A DNA stretch of 64,000 bases from Aaosphaeria pasadenensis (GCA_022813625.1 JAKLMB010000010.1:1108041-1172040); one strand, 5' to 3'. Positions 11,560-24,208 are shown, numbered from the stretch's first letter. Notes: generated by a model from the letters alone, not told the origin. Numbers and translations are program-made.

Positions 11560-12181
11560 TAGTTTAGTCACTGTGGTTGTATGAGTCTTGAATGGCCTGC
11601 TTGATCAAATGGCATGAATGAAATGCAATTCTAGACTATATGACGTTCTATTTTACGAGTTCGAAGTTCTGCATCTCCATAGGTACAAATTGTCACGATC
11701 TATTGACCCAAGGTTGAATGAAACAAAAATCATCGTTTTAATCAGGCATAATTTATTTATTGATTCACGAAAAAAGTGTCAAAAATGTCTTAATCATCAA
11801 ACATATAGTTGTAGCAATCTTGATGCGAGGAAAATGTGCACCATGCAGTAAAATCCACGATTTACCTTGTTCCTGGGATGTATGTATAGGATGTTGGGTA
11901 TGTTCTCAATACCATATCAGAGAAAGAGTTGGGCAAACAGATCAGTCTATCCTCATTAGGACTAGCCCCTTTCGTTGGCTTCAAGAAAAAGCGATCGGTA
12001 AAACCGACATGCCCCGTCCGATGAAAACTCCGGTGTAAGTGGCACTGTGTTGGAATCCTTTTCAGAGTTACGTTTCCCATCTAATAGAGCATGCAGGTCG
12101 CTCATTTGGTGAAGCCTAAGACTTGTTGATACTCCGCAATGGAATAGAGCCTCTCTATTGTCTTCCACCTGAACCGTCACC
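11560..12181. other. Intergenic, no gene seen
   Basis: AT-rich in its first half. Short ORFs on both strands carry no recognisable domain. Promoter of the RWD-domain gene is expected near its right end. Confidence 0.45.
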
Positions 12182-13084
12182 ATGGCGAATGCAATTGAAC
12201 GGCGATCACTATCGCCAGAGCAGCTCGAAGAACAACTTTTGGCAATAGATCTTGTTCTATCTATGTTCAGTCTTCCAGGAGAGATTGAGCGACTCGAGTC
12301 TACTCAAGATTCAGCTGAACAGCTCCGACGGTATATCGAGGATCCTGCCTCATCGACCTCGCAATTGCCGTCATCGATCGATTTGACAATCAACATTTCG
12401 ATCGAGGCAGGACACGAAGTGCAATTGCACGTGCAATTTCCATTGGAGGTCTTGAATGATAGCAAAATAGAAGCTGACTCCACCGAACCTCCGCCTCCAA
12501 TTATATCTTTCCGGTGCCCTTCATGGATGAATCGCAAAAGCCATGCTGAGATTGTTCGCCGTCTGCCGGTCCAATCTCCAGATCCGATACTCACGGTTGT
12601 GGACTTCTTGAAAGAGGAAGTGGCAAAATGGCTCACCTCGTCAGCCGCATCAACAGATCCTGGCGAGCTAGGACAGGAGGATCAAGCGTTGGTGCGAGTC
12701 TGGTTCTACCTACAATCCCTATCTACTCGTTCTAAACGCGATGACATGGTGAATTGGGCCCCCAACTACGGTCTTACTGGATTTGTACTCGCTGGGAAGC
12801 CTGGAATTCTCTGCCTAGAAGGCACGTCTAGCAACATATCCGCGTACATGTCTGATATCAAGACGAGATCTTGGTCTGACATCCCCCCACACCAGAAAAA
12901 GATATCTGAGCGGCATAGGGAGGAAGGCCAAGATGTCCAAAGAGTGTTTAAAGAAATGAGAGAGGTGACGGGAGAGATATCGAAAGGCGGCCACAGGGGT
13001 AACCGTGGGGAGATGGGCGAGGTGAAACAGATGTTCGAGCAGGTTGGCCTCGGGGATATATTTGTGAAGGTTCTAAACTTCTAG
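12182..13084 (+). CDS. RWD domain / DUF1115 (RWDD2-like) protein
   Basis: Intronless 300-aa protein; the start is in CACCATGGC context. Residues about 14-140 look like an RWD domain (a ubiquitin-conjugating-enzyme-like fold used for protein contacts), beginning SPEQLEEQLLAIDLVLSMF and ending near the PDPILTVVDFL helix. Residues about 170-290 resemble DUF1115, the domain shared with the C-terminus of splicing factor Prp3: VRVWFYLQSLSTRSKRDDMV, then GLTGFVLAGKPGILCLEG, and a C-terminal helix with FEQVGLGDIF. This architecture matches RWDD2A/B. No catalytic role is known for the family. Assignment by motif recognition only. Confidence 0.75.
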   Translation: MANAIERRSLSPEQLEEQLLAIDLVLSMFSLPGEIERLESTQDSAEQLRRYIEDPASSTSQLPSSIDLTINISIEAGHEVQLHVQFPLEVLNDSKIEADSTEPPPPIISFRCPSWMNRKSHAEIVRRLPVQSPDPILTVVDFLKEEVAKWLTSSAASTDPGELGQEDQALVRVWFYLQSLSTRSKRDDMVNWAPNYGLTGFVLAGKPGILCLEGTSSNISAYMSDIKTRSWSDIPPHQKKISERHREEGQDVQRVFKEMREVTGEISKGGHRGNRGEMGEVKQMFEQVGLGDIFVKVLNF

Positions 13085-14018
13085 GGGACATGACATGGCC
13101 GGTCGGTCGGTCAGCAAGAGATCCGGGATATCCCCTTTGCTTATTTGTTTTTGTTATTTGTCCGTCGAGCAGTACAAGAGTCGAGATTCAACGGTGAGTA
13201 TACGACTACTGTCTATACGACGGAAGAATTATCGAAAGGTCGAAGGAGGTGGCGAGGATGGTGTGGTGTGTGACAGTGTGACAGGTGTGGTGTTACTGGT
13301 GTATATCTAGTGCACCTGCATACCCCGTCCGCCAAGGATACTAACATTGCCAGCGTGTTTTGGAGTCATGAAGCGAGCATTCGATAAATTCGAATACAAA
13401 CAATATTGAACCAAGCGTCGGCCCGCCAAGCTCCCTGCCGAGCCTTCGAAATCTTAAACATCCGGACCGAATGTTGTGAACACGGCGTTTAGAACCCGTT
13501 TTGGGTCGACTTTTGCGCGCGCTACCGCCCTCAAGCATGACGCCCCGCTTGATCCTCTCTCCTTTAACTACCACAATAGATTACGGAACAAATTTTCCAC
13601 CGTTTCCAGCCCTCCAATCCTCCCTTCTAGCCTTTCGGATCGATCCATGACGCTTCGAGAACCGATCCTGCAAATGAAACTCCTACCGGTATGTTGCTGT
13701 CATCCCGATCCCATGCTTGGTTGGGAAATGGACCGGGCGTAAGATGGATAGTGAATTCTCCATTGGTTTCCACATCGTCAAAACAGCTTGGATAGGTTAC
13801 GATTCATGGTCGGTAGCCTCACAGGCACCAACCTTATCAGAATGTATATATACCTTTCGGATTCCTCAGATCCTACTCCTCATCACATTATCTTCCATTC
13901 TTCTTCATTCGCTTTACAGAGTTCAGCTGTCGCTAAACATACATTCACTTACTTACATTCGTTTTTTTGACCTGTTCACTCTTTCAACTGTACATTTTTT
14001 CAGTCCCAATCCATCAAA
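13085..14018. other. Intergenic / pectate lyase promoter
   Basis: No gene seen. The right end holds a TATA-like element and long pyrimidine-rich tracts (about 13868-14000) directly upstream of the pectate lyase ATG, the pattern of strongly expressed fungal secretory genes. Confidence 0.45.
13845..13852 (+). promoter_or_regulatory. TATA-like element of the pectate lyase gene
   Basis: TATATATA about 165 bp before the ATG, followed by a CT-rich tract. Transcription start unknown. Confidence 0.4.
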
Positions 14019-14822
14019 ATGAAGTTCCTTCCTATCGCTATCCTCTTCGGCTGCTCCGTCGCCCAAAACCTCAAGATCCCGTCCCGAGTCGGCAATGTCG
14101 TGGCCCTGAGCAAGCCTAGCGTCATCCCCAAGGGAAAGACCGTGAACCTCGGAAACAAGGAGTTCGACCGTGGCATGGCCTGCAAGGATGGTGACACCGG
14201 TTCTGACAACGCTGTCTTCATCTTGGAGGACGGTGCTACCATCGAGGATGTCATCATCGGCCCCAAGCAGCTCGAGGGTATTCACTGCAAGGGCAAGTGC
14301 ACTATCCGCAGGGCCTGGTTCCGTGATATCTGCGAGGATGCCATCTCCATCCTCGGCACTGGCAACGCTCTGATTGAGGGTGGCGGTGCCCAGAACGGTG
14401 AGGACAAGGTCATCCAGCACAACGGTGCCGGTACCGTTACCATCAAGGACTACACCGTCGACAACGTCGGCAAGGTGTACCGCTCTTGCGGAAACTGTAA
14501 GTTTGCATCAATGAGCTTCTTTTCAGCATAGATCAGCTTTCTAACCCTTGATCCAGGCTCCAACAACAAGTCCAAGTCTCCTCGCAAGGTCATCATCACC
14601 AACCTCAGGGCCACCAACGTCAAGACCAACATCGCCGGTATCAACAGCAACTACGGTGATCAGGCCACTATCTCCGGCTCCTGCGGTACCAACAAGGGCG
14701 ATGTCTGCCAGGAATTCGCCGGCAAGGAGAAGAGCGAGGGCGGAGGCGACTCTAAGAAGCTCACCACTAAGGGTAGCTGCTTCGGTGCCCAGGGCAAGCT
14801 CATCACTCTTCCTAGGTGCTAG
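14019..14822 (+). CDS. Pectate lyase, polysaccharide lyase family 3
   Basis: Secreted enzyme cleaving polygalacturonate by beta-elimination, with calcium. Model: join(14019..14496, 14557..14822), 247 aa; the 60-bp intron has a TTCTAAC branch site. The signal peptide is MKFLPIAILFGCSVAQ. The small parallel beta-helix of PL3 is recognisable: FDRGMACKDG, DGATIEDVIIGPKQLEGIHC, CTIRRAWFRDICEDAISI, then VIITNLRATNVKTNIAGINSN. Several Cys in the second half are typical for disulfides. Codon use is strongly biased to C-ending codons compared with neighbouring genes, implying high expression. Length is normal for fungal PL3. Confidence 0.92.
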
Positions 14823-14996
14823 ACTATCGGTCGGCAACTTCATGTCATAAGCTTTGAAGCTTGACTGTAACACTGACTCTTAACACGCAAAGAATCTAGT
14901 TATTCTTCCATCGTGAACCTATTTTCTTCAAAGATTAGCTACATGGCTATTTATTACTTTATTTAACAATTTATTTATCATATCATCCCTTCCACC

Positions 14997-16064
14997 CTAC
15001 CAATTCAGGGCCCCCTTGATTGCATCAACAAGTAATTTAGCACCAGTTGCGTGCGTCGCCTCATTGGGATGATAATCACACCCCACATCTGAACCCTGCG
15101 ACGGCCAATCCACGAGATGAAACTTGGTACTATTGAAGTGCGTAATAACCGACTCTAGAGATTTTCTATGCGTTGTCTTCTGCGCATCTTCTGCTGAGGG
15201 ATAGTTGTCATTCAGCATAGGGGATGTGACAAGAAAGTACTCCGCATCTGGGTAATGGCCTCGGATATTGCCAACAAAATCGATGAAGGCGTTTGTGAAG
15301 AAGGTAGCATTAAGCGCTGGGCGTACATTAAGGTAGCTGAAGTCGTTTGTGCCTAAGTTAATGACTACGGCGTCGGGGGTTGCAGTCGCGGGAAACGTGT
15401 AGCTATTGTCTGCGTCGTTCGCGCCATAGCGTGTCCATAGCTGTGGCATGATCGGACTATCATCTGGTTGCCCGGATGCGTAGTTTCTTGTTACCCCTTT
15501 GCCACTCCAAGCTACGACACTATAGTCGGCACCGAGTGCATCCGCAGCCAGCGCGCCATAGGTTTTGGGGTTGTTCTGCACAATAGCACTGTCTGTGCAT
15601 GGAAGTGTTCCGTCAAGGCCGTACCCTACGGTAATGGAATCGCCAATTATCTCGATTTTTCGTTTGGGGATAGCATCTGGACCGAATGAACCGTCAACTG
15701 TGATGTTGCCGATCGTCACAGTACCGAATCCTGTTTCCGATCGTTTTCGCAAGACGACTGTGTGGTTTCCTTGGGCCAATCCAGTTGTAGAAATCCTCTT
15801 GCTTGAGAGATCGGAGATGAGGGTAGGTTCGCCACCATCCACGCGTAAGTTGAAGCTGCTGGTGCCACTTACAGCACCGAGGGTAACAACAGCGGATGTC
15901 CCAGTGAATGTAAACGACACGCCAGTTCCCGGCCAAGTCAGTTCTTTAGTTGTGGGATTGACTCTTCCCAGAAATCGAATAGCTTGAGCATGACTCAATG
16001 TTGCCAGAAAAATGATGATTGTCGTTGTGCATACCATGATGCCGATTTGAATGCAGACCCACAA
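14997..16064 (-). CDS. SGNH esterase, carbohydrate esterase family 2-like
   Basis: Intronless secreted esterase of the CE2 type, likely removing acetyl groups from xylan or glucomannan. An N-terminal beta-sandwich (about residues 30-135, starting IRFLGRVNPTTKELTWPGTG) precedes an SGNH hydrolase domain: block I GDSITVGYG with the nucleophilic Ser (about 143), NLGTNDFSYL as the Asn block, and GCDYHPN with the catalytic His near the end. Length 355 aa fits CE2. The first ATG is at 16064; the in-frame ATG at 16037 gives a cleaner signal peptide (MVCTTTIIIFLATLSHAQA) and may be the real start. It converges on the pectate lyase gene and belongs with it functionally as a wall-degrading enzyme. Confidence 0.85.
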   Translation of the reverse strand: MWVCIQIGIMVCTTTIIIFLATLSHAQAIRFLGRVNPTTKELTWPGTGVSFTFTGTSAVVTLGAVSGTSSFNLRVDGGEPTLISDLSSKRISTTGLAQGNHTVVLRKRSETGFGTVTIGNITVDGSFGPDAIPKRKIEIIGDSITVGYGLDGTLPCTDSAIVQNNPKTYGALAADALGADYSVVAWSGKGVTRNYASGQPDDSPIMPQLWTRYGANDADNSYTFPATATPDAVVINLGTNDFSYLNVRPALNATFFTNAFIDFVGNIRGHYPDAEYFLVTSPMLNDNYPSAEDAQKTTHRKSLESVITHFNSTKFHLVDWPSQGSDVGCDYHPNEATHATGAKLLVDAIKGALNW

Positions 16065-17502
16065 CGTGCAGATGTTGAGCGAGGAAAGACACTGCCTTTA
16101 AGAGTTCTGACTTGGAGTGATTAAGAAACCGAACTATGAAATCTAGCTGCAAGGTAATATGGACTGCCATATAGTTTGAATTTAGAACATATGATTTCGG
16201 CCCCGGTTTCCGGGTTTTGGAGCAGGGATAAAGCATGAATCTGAGGCGATAAAAACACATCGCACAAAGTTTGCATCTAGAAAGTCGATCTTTCATATAT
16301 TTCGCGGGGACAAAACCATACCTGTACGTTAATGGTATGGAGCACAACTGGTGCCATAACGATGAACGGCCTTACCCGTTCAGGCACGGAGACCATTTGG
16401 TTCTTCCCTGGGCCGAGGAACCTGGCACTAGATAGATGTACCTTGCACCTGCTTCAAACCCAGCACTGGGTGTTCTAGGAAAACCGGGATAATAATCAAG
16501 CAGCGGATTAATCAAATCGGAGGATTTTGATGCCATCATGAGAAGACGCGAAGGGGGATCAACAGCGATGTTTGTTCCTATCTGAAGTAGTATCCGTAGT
16601 CTTCTGGGCCTTATTGCACCTCTATTTCTCATGTTGAAAGTACAGCTTGCAAAGTATCACCGTCTGTCTTACTGTTAGCTCAGATTTCTCACTGATACGA
16701 TCGCACGCATCATCGAGTGTTTAAGTCTATTGCGTAGAATCCGTAGTTGTTGTACTTCAAAAAAATGACTCTCTAATGTGTCCATAAGTGCATTTGTCTT
16801 GACTGCCTCTCAAATTAGGCCAGAAATGCATACACCTTCATCCTTTCTTGATCCTTCAAGCCGAAGCTATACAGCTGAAAAACCATGATCATTATGTCTA
16901 AATATGAACGAGGCCTGCCCTCTTGTATCCTAGCCGTTGAAAGCCTCTGTTCCCTATGAATCATGTAGAGCTTTGATACTATATAGAACTACTCAGCCTC
17001 GTAGACATGTATAAATCACAAGTGCAGATACAGAACCTTCAAATGAATGCGTTTAATAATTATTGAGATAGTCATGCATACTTCAAGATAACATACCGTT
17101 TGTTCATTAAATTGATACCGTGGCAGATCTTCTAAGGGTAGGATGGCTTAAAATGTTGTTTAAGGGGGGTGCGGAGGGGTTAGGTCGAGTGGGCGCTAGT
17201 TGGCATTGTATGATACCTTATTCAACGCGATCACATCTATGGTGGCATGGTGGTATGGTGGTAATGTTGTGTGACTAGCTGAAACGTACAGTGGGCTTAA
17301 CTGTTGACTACGCGAGTCCATTGCTGATAATGTCCAACACTTGTCGGGCAAAGTTACGTGAACGGCCGGCCTACTAGTTATAGTTAACATCAATCACGGT
17401 AGGGTAAAAAGAGCTATTTTTATTTAATTCATCCACAATTACTTCGATAGCTAGAGTGAAGGAATAAGTGCAAGGTAGGGCATGCCCACTTTTGACTTTC
17501 CA
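16065..17502. other. Intergenic, no supported gene
   Basis: About 1.4 kb, AT-rich from 16650 on. A minus-strand ORF at 16372-16632 (86 codons) has no recognisable motif and no supporting splice context, so it is not annotated as a gene. Confidence 0.45.
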
Positions 17503-19421
17503 CTAAACTTGAATCTGTTTGGCTCTCCATAGAAGTAGTGCCGTGGGCGTCTGCGCAATGGCAAAACCACATAACACATACATTTGTAGATTATAACCAT
17601 GTGCAAGGATACTTTTGATCTTCTCCTTGGATGGCTCATCGATTAAATCTAATAGTTGTGCAGGTGTAATCCTCGATCCACTGACATGTGTCATCTGTTG
17701 GATCTCTTCTATTCTCGATCGAGTATGGCTATTGAAAACGGAAGTCGCAATTGCAAGCACAATTGCTCCTCCCATAACTCTCAACTGTGAGACTGCTGCC
17801 ATTCCTACAGCTATTTATACTATCAATTACAAGTAGTAGAAAGTTGATTGCAGAACTTACCTTTGTCCTTATAGTTCACCACGAATGGTACAATCAATAG
17901 CAATGTAGAGATATTGATGCCGCAACCAAAACCAGCAATAACTTGATATCCGTAGGCACGGGACGATATCTGTGACTCCTTCGGTAAAGATGCAAGTAGT
18001 GCGAAACCAACTGTCTGCAGCACTGCTGCAACAATTACAGTATAGACTACTGGCGTTTTGAGCCGTTTGGACCACATTGAGGACAATGCAGAGCCAACAG
18101 GCGCGGCGAATGTGAATGGCATTGTCTGAATGCCGGCCCGAAGAGCTGATGATCCATGTACTATCTGATATCTCTGCGGCAGCTGGAAGATGGCTACAAA
18201 CCAAGGTCCCCCAAGAAAAACGGCGTTGCTGTGTATCTCAGCGACTGACATGTTTTCGCCCAAGCGAGTGACTTACAGTAATAAACTGAGCATTGCTCGA
18301 TTGACCATGAATCGCCACGGAAGAACAGGCTGAACATAGACACCTTTAATCGTAATATACCATTCCCATATCAAGAGTAAAGTCCACAAGACGCCAGAGA
18401 CTGCGAGCAGGGTGATAACATAAGCCGATTTCCAAGGGTACCGCGACCCAGCCTCCTCGAAGGCTGCTGTAAGAGACAAAGATGCTAGAAGAAGTAGAAA
18501 TGCTCCAAGAAAATCAACTCGTCTCATGGTCTCTTTTGAAAGAAGTTCTTGGGCAGTTTTACGTGGACGGCTTGCATTACCGTGAAAGGGAAAATTACTT
18601 GGGAGAGCAAAGACTGCCAATGCTAAAGCGGGAGCAGCAGCTGGCACACTACCGGTCATTAGCATTGTATCGTCTAATTGTGATCAGAAACGTACTTGAT
18701 GAGAAAGATCCATCGCCACGATGCTCGAGAGCTGATAGCACCACCAAGAATTGGTCCACAGAGAAGTGAGAGCGCATAGACTGTGCTGAGGTTTGCGACG
18801 TATTTGGAATACTTTTCAGGCGGTACAAGCTCTGTCATCATCGCAGTCGAAAGAGAGAAACAACCGGCACCACCGATGCCTTGGAACGCACGGAAAATAA
18901 TTCTGGAGGGATTAGCTTTTGCAAATCTGGTAGCAAAGCAACAACTAACAATTGCGCCAATGACTGAGCAGCGCCGCATCCGGCAGAGAAGATGATGAAA
19001 AATGATATGGATAAACTTAGCAGAAGCTTCCGACCAAAGATATCACTTAGTTTTGCGAGTATAACAAGCACTCCTACGTAACCCAATAGGTAGCTTGAGA
19101 TAACCCATTCAATCTTGTCAAATTGACCTAAATCGTTGGTAATCGCTACCAAGGAAGTAGTCACTATTGGTATCTCAAGGTTGGTGAGAAAAAGTGATAA
19201 AGCAAGCCTGATCATCGTAAGTACCAATCTTGGTGCTGACAGGACGCAACAGACGCGGTGATTACTAGCCAAAATCGTACGCCTGTTAGGTATACAATCT
19301 CGTCTACCTCGTTAGAGATAGTAGCACTGCCTTCAAATTCCGAGACGGCATGTGCAAGTGTTGCCCTATCAGCGGGAATGTCGGCCGATCTGATCAAGTT
19401 TTCTGAAGTGACCTCGACCAT
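17503..19421 (-). CDS. MFS drug exporter, 14-TMS (DHA2) type
   Basis: Major facilitator proton antiporter, probably effluxing a toxin or metabolite at the plasma membrane. Six exons: complement(join(17503..17810, 17861..18228, 18277..18648, 18696..18902, 18950..19207, 19255..19421)), 559 aa, introns 47-50 bp. Splicing restores family motifs: motif A-like LAKLSDIFGRK, RAFQGIGGAG, LLCGPILGGAISSRASWRW (motif C region) and PQRYQIVHGSSALRAG in the second half. The loop between TMS 6 and 7 is short, and hydrophobicity fits 14 segments. The first intron has a weak GTCTGT donor, and the last acceptor could be 6 nt further on; the chosen one restores KAVGMAAVSQLRVMGG. An upstream in-frame ATG exists at 19493. 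It is divergent from a P450 gene 0.7 kb away, so shared regulation is possible. Confidence 0.85.
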
Positions 19422-20134
19422 AATTGCCTCTAATTTCTGCGTATCTTCAGGTTTGAGAAAAACGAAGCTGTAAGTAAGATTCTTTTTATGCAAGAGTCAG
19501 TGAGATTCCAATTAGCAATCTAGTTGACTTTTCGTTATCTTATATGCATATTTTCCCGGATAAATTCCTGCGTAAGATTGGGTTGTGTCTGAGTGGCACG
19601 TCGCCTCCCAACTTGATATATTTTCCAAAACGTACTACGCCGCAAGATTGTAGACTGAAATCGCTTCCGATGATGCGGGTCATGATTCAGAGCGTAGTCA
19701 TCAAGAAGGCGTCAAGAACTCCCCCGATTAAACACATACTTTAGAGGTAGCTGCGTCTTTTTCAAGCGGATGTCTCCCAGTATAAAAGAACCTGAATTTG
19801 TGATGCTGCCTCAAGATACGGTCGGTCAGCCGGCAAGGAGCGTAATCATGATCTTGAGAGGGACTGCATATGGCACAGTAGTCTTTGCGCTAGGTGCGTC
19901 CTAGCATAGGCCTATGAGATGCGCAAGAGCTTACGGTTGTTGATTTTACGAGCCCGACATTAAATTACGCTATCGGAAGCCTTGTGGCACAGCAAGATGA
20001 AGAGGGGTTGATGCATCTAACTTTGTCCGCTCTTGACTATAAGATGTAATAATCCCGTACGGTTTGTTCACGCGATATCATCACTGGTACAGTCCTATTT
20101 CCCTTCAAGCTACCCTAAGTCTACGATAGAGGAA
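19422..20134. other. Divergent promoter region, MFS / P450
   Basis: No gene seen. Lies between the 5' ends of the MFS exporter and the CYP65-like P450. Confidence 0.45.
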
Positions 20135-21770
20135 ATGCAGACTATACGTATGGTCTTCCGTCTTTTACTTCCTTTATGCAAATGGACAGTTTCTGTGTTT
20201 TTGATAAGGGTTCGTATGATCTACCAGGGACGGAGTTGTTGCTAACTGTATCTAGTGTATTTTGGTATATTCATATCGATTGCTCCTGCATCCTCTGCAC
20301 AAGTACCCAGGCCCTTTCGTCGCCAAATTTACAGACCTTTATGGTGTTTATCACGCCGCGAAACTCCAGCTCCATTTGACTACGTATAGCGATCACCAAA
20401 GATATGGACCAGTCATCCGTCAAGGACCAAATAAACTCGTCTTCGCTTCTGCAAAAGCAATGCATGGTATTCCTATCCTAATGTCAACTGAGTACTTGAA
20501 CTAGCTGATATTCATAGACATACTCCAGAATGACAGACTTCCCAAATCGAGGGCATATCTCGTAACACAAGCAAGCCCGACAGTGTTCAATCTTTTCAAT
20601 GTCATCGATAAACGCCAGCATCGCACAAAGCGTCGCATTATTGGACAAGGCCTGAACGAACGGGCAATGCGACGATTCGAGCCTGTCATGGCAGAGCACA
20701 TCGAAACTTTCCTGGATGAACTTGGGAAAGCCTCAGACACCAACGAAAAACTAAACATGACTCAAAGGTGTTGCTGGCTCGGCCTTGACATCAGTGGTGA
20801 AATTGGTTTTGGACACAGCTTTGAATTACAGACGAACGAGAAGAATCGTTGGATGCCCGGAGGTATCTCAACTTCTAATCGCCGGCTCAACGTGTATTTA
20901 CAGTCCCCTGTCTTGAAGGATATTGGCTGGGAGAGGTTGTTCCTCCCAATCATTTTACCGAAGGTAATGCGATTCCATTATATGGTCCGAGATATGATTC
21001 GCGCTCGCCTTAAAGAGGATACACACTCAAGACCCGACCTCCTCTCGGCCATTCACGACTTCAAAGACCCAGAGACAGGGTCAATAATGAGTAGACGAGA
21101 GCTTTGGTCCGAGTCGACCTTTCTCATACCAGCTGCAGGTGATACAACAGCTTCACTTTTAGCAGCGAGCTTCTTCTATCTTTCGCGGTATCCAAAAACG
21201 TATGATAGATTAGCTAAAGAGATCCGTGAAAGTTTCTCCAGGGCTGAGGACATTACGAATGGCCCAAAATTGGTGGCTTGCCAATTTCTTCGTGCATTTA
21301 TCGAGGAAACATTGCGAATTAGCCCGCCGTCAAACACGACACTCTGGCGCGATGTCCCAGCCGATGCCGGAAATACACCAGTTATCGTGGACGGCGATGT
21401 AATTCCCGCAGGCACACAGATCGGCGTAAACATCTACTGCATGCATCGTAATCCAATCTACTTTACCAAGCCGAATGTTCACAGCCCAGAGCGATGGATA
21501 AGGGAGGAAGCGAACTTAACGGACGAGCAATGGAAACTCCAACATGAAGCATTTATGCCCTTCTCTCTTGGTGCTCGCAATTGTGCCGGCAAGGCTGTAG
21601 TTTATCTTGAAGTTCCTCTTGTCTTGGCTAGGACCCTGTGGCATTTCGACTTCCAGAGAGCAGATACAACAGCCGAACCACAGCAACCTGAATTCGAAAT
21701 GTGGGATCAAATAGGATCAAGACACGACGGACCATTGTTGCATTTCTATCGCAGAAAGGTGTCATTGTAG
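20135..21770 (+). CDS. Cytochrome P450, CYP65 / isotrichodermin-hydroxylase-like
   Basis: ER-anchored monooxygenase. Model: join(20135..20209, 20256..20466, 20518..21770), 512 aa. Exon 1 (25 codons) and exon 2 give an N-terminal anchor followed by YRLLLHPLHKYPGPF; intron 1 ends at a GCTAAC branch and TCTAG acceptor, and intron 2 restores AMHDILQNDRLPKSRAY. Core motifs: I-helix AAGDTTAS, ExxR in EETLRISPP, SPERW, and haem loop FSLGARNCAG with the axial Cys. The KYPGP hinge and the AMHDI block resemble CYP65-type enzymes of trichothecene and other secondary pathways (inference). No backbone synthase lies nearby. Confidence 0.88.
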
Positions 21771-22135
21771 ACGTTTAAATTTTAATGTTTGGAATTCTGA
21801 AGTGTGTCATGTGTATGTTGGCATCGATTCGTCATTCTCTCCTCTGTCTAGTGAACGTGACTTGTCCTGCAACACTAAACTTCGCATCAATGTGACCCTG
21901 ATGGAAACAAGTTAGCTACAAAAATAATGCACACAAGGAGTTGATGTTATAGATCTGAGAGGTGAATTGTCAATAATCATCTCGACTTTCCCGAGGTCCG
22001 GTGGGTCTCCGGTGGGAATTCATCCCGCCGGCGGGGATACGAAAAGACATGCAGTGATAGCATGACCCAACTCCCACCTTCTATGCTCAAACACTCTTGA
22101 CCACCAACACACAGTTCCTAGATCCTGATCCCACC
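21771..22135. other. Intergenic, no gene seen
   Basis: 365 bp containing the 3' end of the P450 gene and the promoter of the GH31 gene; includes a GC-rich patch with CCGGTGGG repeats near 22000. Confidence 0.4.
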
Positions 22136-24208
22136 ATGATTACCTTCAACGACGGCGCTATTGTATACCGCTACGACTCCGAAATAGTTCGGCTGGAGCC
22201 TTGGGGAGAAAATGCATTCCGTGTCCGCGCAACCAAAATTTCGACTTTCCCATCGGAGAATTGGGCATTGGAGATCCCTGCAAAGACGCAACCATCGCTG
22301 TCGATGAATGACGAGGGGGCAAAGATAGTGAATGGGCAAATAAAAGCTATGATCACACATGGTGGCAAGATCACGATTGAGAACCACGAAGGAGTCGTTT
22401 TGCTAGAGGAGTACTCGCGCAATCGTCGTGATCCTACAAATCCCAAATGCAGTGCACTTGAGATCGAAGCACGGCAGTTCCGCCCGATCCTCGGTACGGA
22501 ATCATTCCATGTGACTATGAGGCTGGAGAGTCTGGATGAGAACGAGAAATTGTTTGGTATGGGACAGTACCAGCAACCGCAGTTGAATTTAAAGGGTCAT
22601 GATCTTGAGCTCGCGCACCGAAATTCTCAAGCCAGTGTTCCTTTCATGCTTTCATCGCGAGGCTATGGATTTCTTTGGAACAATCCTGCAATTGGTCGGG
22701 CGGTCCTAGGATCAAATGTCATGACATTCGAGGCAAATTCCACTACAATTTTAGACTATTGGATCATTGCTGGATCAACGCCGGAAGAGATAGTCCAAGG
22801 TTACGCAAACGCGACTGGGAAGGTTCCCATGATGCCGGAGTTTGGCCTTGGCTTCTGGCAATGTAAACTTCGATACCAGACCCAAGAGGAGTTACTTGAA
22901 GTGGCCAGAGAGTACAGGAAGAGAAATTTGCCAATTGATTTGATTGTTATCGATTTCTTTCATTGGCCATTGCAGGGAGAGTGGAAATTTGATCCAACCT
23001 ACTGGCCCGATCCAGGTAAGACTACGCTTATGAAACTTCCTACCTAGCCAGTCAATCGAGTAGGACTAAATCATTCGTTAGATGCCATGGTCAAAGAGCT
23101 GCAAGACCTCAAAATTGAGCTCATGGTGTCAGTTTGGCCCACGGTAGATAAACGATCGGAGAACTACCAAGAGATGCTTGAAGGTGGACATTTGATTCGT
23201 GTTGACCGTGGCATACGCACTGCGATGGATTTTGAAGGCGACACTGTCCATTTCGATGCAACAAATCCAGAAACACGCAAATACGTATGGGAAAAATGCA
23301 GAGAAAATTATTTCAAGAAAGGAATCAAGGTGTTCTGGCTTGACGAGGCTGAACCCGAGTACACTGCCTACGACTTTGAGAATTACAGATACCATCTAGG
23401 TTCCAATAACACTATCGGAAACATCTACCCACGGGACTATGCACGAGGATTCTTCGAAGGGATGAAAGAAGAGATGGGCCATGGAAATATCGTGAATCTT
23501 TTGAGATGTGCTTGGGCTGGCAGCCAGAAATATGGTGCACTTGTATGGAGCGGCGATATTGCCTCGTCGTGGTCGAGTTTTCGCAATCAGCTCTCTGCAG
23601 GCCTGAACATGGGCATATCAGGTTTACCTTGGTGGACAACTGATATAGGGGGATTTCATGGAGGTGATCCCAATGATCAGGGTTTTCGTGAATTGTTCGT
23701 GCGATGGTTTCAGTGGGGCACATTCTGCCCTGTTATGCGCCTCCATGGCGACCGCGAACCGCGCCAGCCCATAATATACCCAGGAGCTCCTGGAGGCGCA
23801 ACCTGTCGATCCGGGGCGGCTAATGAGGTCTGGTCGTATGGAGAAGATGTCTACGAGATATGCAAGAAGTATCTTCTCATACGCGAAGAATTGCGAGACT
23901 ACACTCGCGAGCTGATGAAAGAAGCACATGAGAAAGGATCTCCAGTCATAAGGCCCCTCTTCTATGAGTTTCCGCAGGACAAGATCTGTTGGAGCAAAAA
24001 CGAGCAATACATGTACGGCAATAAATACCTTTGCTGTCCTGTTATGGCTGCCGGATTGCGGACAATAGACGTATACTTGCCCCACTTGCCGGACGCGCAG
24101 CTGTGGAGTTCTTGGGAGGGAGGAAAGACGTTTAATGGTGGCCAGCATGTGCAAGTGAATTGCCCACTAGAAACAATGCCTGTATTTGTGAAGCAAGGGT
24201 GTGCTTAG
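22136..24208 (+). CDS. GH31 glycosidase, alpha-xylosidase-like
   Basis: Glycoside hydrolase family 31. Model: join(22136..23015, 23082..24208), 668 aa; the intron joins YWPDP to DAMVKELQDL. No signal peptide is visible, suggesting an intracellular enzyme acting on imported oligosaccharides. The catalytic nucleophile lies in VFWLDEAEPEY and the acid/base Asp in ALVWSGDIASSW; PVMRLHGDR is the conserved His/Arg block. The WLDEAEPE form and the N-terminal domain order resemble YicI-type alpha-xylosidases more than secreted alpha-glucosidases. The protein ends shortly after METMPVFVKQG, so the C-terminal beta domains are shorter than in bacterial relatives; a slightly truncated C-terminus or an unrecognised final exon is possible. 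Confidence 0.85.

Noticed and set aside
13953..14420. Minus-strand ORF of 155 codons opposite the pectate lyase
   Set aside because: Shadow of a strongly codon-biased real gene; no domain, and it runs across the pectate lyase 5' UTR.
16372..16632. Minus-strand 86-codon ORF
   Set aside because: No motif, no upstream or downstream exon with good splice sites, and not next to a usable promoter.
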